DNA from: Neoconidiobolus thromboides FSU 785
Taxonomy: Eukaryota; Entomophthoromycota; Entomophthoromycetes; Entomophthorales; Neoconidiobolaceae
Direction: 5' to 3'
DNA: 64,000 bases
NCBI GenBank assembly: GCA_025603075.1
Contig: MU626292.1
Span: forward strand, 78,790 to 142,789
Under the pieces are notes generated by a model. It saw only the letters and a program-made list of their open reading frames with translations, did no database searches and was not told the DNA's origin. The first letter of the stretch is position 1. Every line of letters starts with the position of its first letter. Positions 59,371 to 64,000 of the stretch are shown piece after piece. A program made the position numbers and the translations under genes.

Positions 59371-61449
59371 TTACTCAACAAATTCTTTTCCTTCCTTTAC
59401 TTTTTCAATTGTATTCTCTGTTTCCTTCAATTTCAATCTCTCGTTATCATCATCATCTAAATTTAATTTATCATTCATCAAATTATGAATTTCTTCAACA
59501 TCATGATCTGTATCCAATGGGGTTAATTCTCCTGTACTAGGTGAAAATTGATTGGAATAATAAATAGGATAGCCATTAACTTGTTGGTTTGGATAAGGAT
59601 GTCCATTGAAATAGGGTGACATTGTCGGATAAGGGAGATAAGGACTATAAAAATAAAATAGAATAAAAAGTTAGTATCATGGTTATTATAAAATAATATA
59701 GTATTATTATATTATATATTATATTATATTGTATTAATCCACTTACTTTGGTGATAAGTGAATATTATTATCAACTGGATAAAAGGTAGGTGAAAAGGCA
59801 TAAAAATAAGGTAAATGATTGGGACTAAATGGAATAGGAAAATAATTCTAAATTAATAAATAAAACAAATTAATAATAATAATAATAAGCTTTATAATAC
59901 ATTAAATACATTAAATAGTTTAAATTTTGTTACCTGATTATTATTATTATTATTTTGGTTATTATTTTGATTATTATTCTTTTTGTTTTTATTTTTATAA
60001 TAACTTCCATTATTATTATAATTATGCTGATGATTATTATTACTATCAGCATAACGTACTTGTAGCTCATTTTGTCCATTTAGTAATTTATAGTTGTTAA
60101 ATTTTTCTATTATTATATCTGAAGATTCTCGATCAATCATTCTATTTATATTTATTTATTTAATATATACTATTAAATATTATTTCATGTATTAATATTA
60201 AATTTATTACCTAGCTAAAGCTACCCCCTTAGATAATTGATTTTGATCTCTTAGTACTCTACAAGAGATTATTTTATATGGAGAAAATAAAGTTTCTAAG
60301 TCCTAACAAAATCATTGAATATCATTTATAATAATATTAATAAAATAAACTTACCTTTTCATTATAATTTAATGGTAAATTAGAAACATAAACATTAGTA
60401 TTTAGATTACTAATATTATTTCTCATCTTAATATTGTTATTGTTTTGCTATATTAAAAAAAATTAAAACCTTCAATTCTTTCATTAAAGATTAAATTTTC
60501 ATTTACCCCATTATGATCACTATCATTATCCCCTACATTACTATTATTACTACTATTATTATTGTTATCACTTTGATTTTGAATTTTAGCAAAAGAAGCA
60601 TCAAATCCAGCCATTGATAGGCAATGAATAGCATATTGAGCTTGATGTAAATATTCATACATAACAAAGCCATATCCTCGACACAAATTACTCTTAGGAT
60701 CAATTATTGATTTACTTGAAACTATCATCCCATATCTATATAGAAACAAATAAATAAATAAAATATTAATAAATAACATAATATTGTATATATAACTCAT
60801 ATTTAATATATATATATAACCTACCCAGAACACATATTAAACAAGGCTTCATCTGTAGTATTTGGAGGTAAACCACGAATATAAACATTGGTAGTATAAC
60901 TATTGGGATATTTATTAGCTTTAATATATTTTAAATTCATTTTTGTTGAAATAGTGGATCCCCCTGGTGAACTTGGGTATAATATTGGTGAAGATTGATT
61001 ATTTGGGTATATTGTTGGGGATATTAAATAATATGGGGGAATAGAAGGCAATATTGGATTTTGATTATTGGAGTTGAGATTGGGATTATTGGATTCGGTT
61101 GTATTATTATTATTATCGTTATTGCTACTATTATTGTCATTATTGTTATCTTGTTGCTGTTGTTGTTGTTGCTGTTGCTGTTGATTTGGATTATAATTAA
61201 TATAATTCATAACAGGTCCATTGTTAGGTGAGATATGCTCTATTGGTATATATGGGTACATATAAGGATATGTATAATTATAAGCTTGTTGTTCATGATT
61301 TGTTGTTGTTTCTAAGAATTGTTCTTTTTCAGTCTCAATTGTGAAATCTTGAGTTTCTTTTTGATTTTCTGGTTGTTTAAAATCTAGAAAAAATTCATTA
61401 ATAATGTTGGATATTGATATTATTATAGTAAAGAGTAAATACCTTCCAT
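59371..61449 (-). CDS. RBMS/MSSP-like RNA-binding protein with two RRM domains
   Basis: Eight exons (61443-61449, 60825-61383, 60507-60735, 60355-60447, 60211-60302, 59934-60141, 59747-59847, 59371-59644) give about 520 residues. The first coding exon is only 7 nt (ATGGAAG) and continues in frame into DFKQPENQ. RRM1 has NVYIRGLPPNTTDEALFNMC (RNP2) and CRGYGFVMYEY (RNP1). RRM2 has NVYVSNLPLNYNEKDLETLF and SKGVALARMI. The order, spacing and GLPPNTTD wording match the animal RBMS/MSSP group of single-stranded nucleic acid-binding proteins. Poly-Gln, poly-Asn and Pro/Tyr-rich linkers surround the RRMs and could drive condensation. Likely a post-transcriptional regulator; target unknown. Confidence 0.88.
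61148..61184. repeat. Glutamine-codon repeat in the RBMS-like gene
   Basis: A run of about 11 CAA/CAG codons on the minus strand, followed by Asn/Asp-rich sequence. Mixed codons make slippage less likely than in a pure repeat. Confidence 0.85.
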
Positions 61450-62456
61450 CTTTTCTTTATATATACTGATTTTTTAAAAAATATTAGCTTGTTATTAATT
61501 TTAACATATAAATTGATAAAATTGAGATAAAAATGTAAAATAACAAGAAGCTAATTTTCTTTTAAAATAAATAAAAAAGAAATAACAAGTTATCTTAAGT
61601 TTTATCGAATTGTTATTTCATTTCATATATAATTTGATTTGATTTTCTATTTTTAAACGACACGCTCTTTATAGATTACAATTGATTGGTTAATATAAGA
61701 ATAAATAGAGTTAGCTATTTTACTGTGACTGTTAATTCAAAAAAATGATAAAAAGCGATTTGAATTCAACTAATTTATTAACATAGCTTTCTTAATAAAC
61801 TAATATTACGTTTTTTTAAAGAATATAAAATTGTTAATTATAATATTAAATCTTATCTCTATATGTATTTTTTGACTTATGTATTTTTTTACAAACTTCT
61901 ACTTTTGAAAAACTGAATTAACTAAAAGACCCTTTTTAAGCTTACTAAGAATTGTTTTTTGTTTTCATTATACCCTTATCGCACTATTAAATTCTCGAGA
62001 ATTTGCAACTATTAATAGTCCTAAAAAAATATGAAAATTCTCAATTCGGTTTTTTTATTCTAAATAACCTAACTTTAACCTCTAATTTAATTTAAATAAA
62101 ATTGGGGGTCCTTATTATTTACAATAAACTTAGGAAATTATAGAATTAAGCTATTTGATTTCTTATTAAAATTTGCAGTATTATTAATTACAACATCAAA
62201 TAAAATTTTCATATAAAATTAATTTTGGCTTTTTATTGAAACGTTTCCTAGATATATATTTTTCATCTCTATTATTCTAAATCAATTATTAATTTTTTCA
62301 TTAAGTTTTAGCTGCAAAAGTTACGATCAATAAATTATTGATATTAATCCAAGATACTTTTTGATACTATATTTTTCAGGCTATAGCCTCCCTCTTTAGA
62401 TAGGTTCCTATAACTTTTTTTTACAGCGAAGCCTTGCTTTTTCCGCTATATTATAT

Positions 62457-62549
62457 GGAGGTGTTTTTTTGGTTTCATTGCTTTCGCGCTTCTTAAGTAC
62501 TATTTAAATGGAAAAACTGTTAATAAAATTCTTAAAAAAATACATCCTC
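62457..62549 (+). mobile_element. GGGGATGT miniature element, copy 23
   Basis: 93 bp, ends GGAGGTGTTTTTTTGG and TACATCCTC, ATAT on both sides (62453-62456, 62550-62553). Like copy 10, it lacks the ACACAA portion before the right arm. Confidence 0.82.
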
Positions 62550-63021
62550 ATATTACCTTTTTTATATAACTTAAGCACTATTTTCTGTTCAAAAATGATT
62601 TAAAAATTATTAGTAGTTTTATTTATTAAGGTGCTATAAATATTAATAAATATCAAATAAAGCGAAAGCCAAATATTTACTATTTGGTTTTTAAAGTGTA
62701 GTTATTTTTAAATAAGCTGTTAATTAGTTTGTAATTTTATTACAAAATTGTAAAATTATAATTAAAATTACATTTTTGTTTAATATTTAGCTGTAATTTT
62801 ATTTATTTATTAATACATTTTTGGCTTAACATTTAAACCTTTTTAATATAAGTTTGATTTTTTACAAAATGTTTAAAAAATATTAAGCAACAGTTTTCTT
62901 ATATAATACCTTTGACTAAATAATCTAATGTCAAGTTTTTATTTAATTTTTTAAATATAAAATAATAATAATTTAAAAAATATGATATTAAAAATATTAA
63001 CTAAAATTATATATCTAATAT

Positions 63022-63479
63022 TGTAGAATATCGCTTTGTCAGCTCTATGATTGACTATAACATAATAATCACCTAAGTTGTTATACTCCCGAGTCTAGGC
63101 ACAATCAATCCCAAGATTTTTTTATTTGTTATGAGAATTTCTACCATATAATTCCAAAGAACATTATCCACTGATTTTGATATACATACTTGTTAGAGTA
63201 TAAAGGGACTTTAGAAGATAATAGCTCAAGGCTTTTAATTAAATTATTCCCTGATGTCGTATCTTTAATAAAGCCATTAAATCCTTCTGATAATCTTTTA
63301 CGTAGATTTTACATTAGCATTGTCTATTCTATTTGTTTTACATATTCCGTAGCCTATTAAGTACTATTCTTCATAATTCAAACCTATTTTAGTTACATGA
63401 ACTAAGACTTTCCAACATACGGCTAGTCGACCAAACAAAAACTACTTTTAACTCCAATTACTGAGTACCAGATTTCACA
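63022..63479 (-). repeat. LTR-like repeat, complete inverted copy (458 bp)
   Basis: Begins TGTAGAATATCGCTTTGTCAGC and ends GTACCAGATTTCACA, the reverse of the copy at 22982 with scattered substitutions. TG...CA termini kept. The flanks AATAT and AAACA do not match. Confidence 0.7.
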
Positions 63480-63697
63480 AAACATTTAAAAAATTAGATC
63501 AAACTGTATAACGTAAAACTGTTATTTTGATTTTTATGAAACATTTCTTTGTTAGTTTTATAGTTATTATAGTGTAATAATTATTTAACTTCCTTACGAA
63601 ATTAATTATACCTTTATAGTTAAACTAATTATAGTTTATACAGTATAGTTAGTTTAAAGTTTTTTACTTTAACTTATAAAAATATTGACTATTTAAT

Positions 63698-63713
63698 TAT
63701 AAAATACATCCCC
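63698..63713 (+). mobile_element. GGGGATGT miniature element, right-end fragment
   Basis: Only TATAAAATACATCCCC remains, lying between two LTR-like repeats. Confidence 0.5.
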
Positions 63714-63745
63714 ATATTTTTATTTTGATATCTACACTTAGTAGC

Positions 63746-64000
63746 TGTGAAATCTGGTACTCAGGCTTTGGAGTCAAGAACAGCTATTGCTGGGTTGACT
63801 ACACTATAAGTCGAAAGGTCTTAGTTTATGTGACTAAGATAGACTTGGATTATGAGGAATAGCATGTAATAGGTTACTAGCTATATAAGACAAATAGAAT
63901 AGACAATACTAATGTAAAATCTATGTAAAATACTATTAAGAAAACTTAGTGGCTTTATTAAATGTTCGAGATATCAGGGATTAATTCAGTTAAAAAGCCT
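63746..64000 (+). repeat. LTR-like repeat, cut by the window end
   Basis: Begins TGTGAAATCTGGTACTCAGG and stays collinear with the copy at 22982 for the 255 bp available. It faces away from the inverted copy 266 bp upstream, so the two cannot be the LTRs of one retrotransposon. Confidence 0.7.

Larger units (their letters stand above)
61450..64000. other. Gene-free repeat region at the window end
   Basis: About 2.5 kb of AT-rich DNA with one GGGGATGT element, one element fragment and two LTR-like repeats in opposite directions. No intact coding region seen. Confidence 0.5.

Noticed and set aside
63022-64000. A retrotransposon bounded by the two LTR-like repeats at the window end
   Set aside because: The repeats are in inverted, not direct, orientation and only 266 bp apart, with no coding sequence between.

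Overview
This window is nuclear DNA from an AT-rich eukaryote that uses the standard genetic code (TAA, TGA and TAG all end genes here). The genes carry many short spliceosomal introns of about 40-65 nt, with GTAAG-type donors, CTRAC/CTAAT-like branch points and TAG acceptors. Gene content (ATP synthase beta, MPP beta, Ydj1-type Hsp40, Dbp4, Sec12, TAF6, an SRD5A3/Dfg10-like reductase, Nup159/Nup214, NKAP, an RBMS-like protein) fits a fungus. The small divergent F-box/LRR family, the animal-like NKAP and RBMS homologues and the retained ClpX suggest an early-diverging lineage. An Entomophthorales-like (Conidiobolus-type) genome is my best guess, but this is inference and not proven by any sequence here.

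Layout. 1-6.4 kb: 5' part of mitochondrial ABC transporter ATM1 (-), TANGO2 family gene (-), a membrane FN3/coiled-coil protein (+), eIF2-alpha (-). 6.4-12.7 kb: gene-poor, rich in miniature transposons, with an F-box/LRR pseudogene and a truncated LTR-like repeat. 12.7-21 kb: unknown Ser-rich protein (+), TAF6 (+), mitochondrial ClpX (-), SRD5A3-like reductase (-), PH-like domain protein (+). 21-24.6 kb: repeat-rich spacer with a complete LTR-like repeat. 24.6-28.5 kb: Nup159/Nup214-like nucleoporin (+) and an unknown protein (-). 30-34 kb: MPP beta (-) and type I Hsp40 (-). 36-41.6 kb: small unknown gene (+), an intact F-box/LRR gene (-) and an F-box pseudogene (-). 42.9-44.6 kb: ATP synthase beta (-). 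46.7-48.3 kb: Sec12-like GEF (-). 50.4-53.1 kb: a tandem pair of PRXL2-type thioredoxin-fold genes (-). 54-61.4 kb: Dbp4/DDX10 helicase, NKAP-like protein and RBMS-like RNA-binding protein (all -). 61.5-64 kb: repeats.

There are no operons. Several genes serve mitochondria (ATM1, ClpX, MPP beta, ATP synthase beta), others translation or ribosome biogenesis (eIF2-alpha, Dbp4), RNA processing (NKAP, RBMS), transcription (TAF6), and ER or nuclear transport (Sec12, polyprenol reductase, Nup159). Highly expressed housekeeping genes (ATP2, MPP beta, Hsp40) have few introns and visibly more G/C-ending codons than their neighbours.

The strongest unusual signal is a roughly 97-bp miniature inverted-repeat element (TIR GGGGATGT...ACATCCCC) present in about two dozen intact or decayed copies. 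At least 14 copies have matching 4-bp target duplications, two adjacent opposite-orientation pairs are each separated by 8 bp, and a copy lies just 3' of each of the three F-box loci. Other miniature elements (TTAA-type, TA-type), a 460-bp LTR-like repeat in four places, an apparently FG-repeat-poor Nup159/Nup214, and a ClpX that keeps the ClpP-docking IGF loop are also worth a look.
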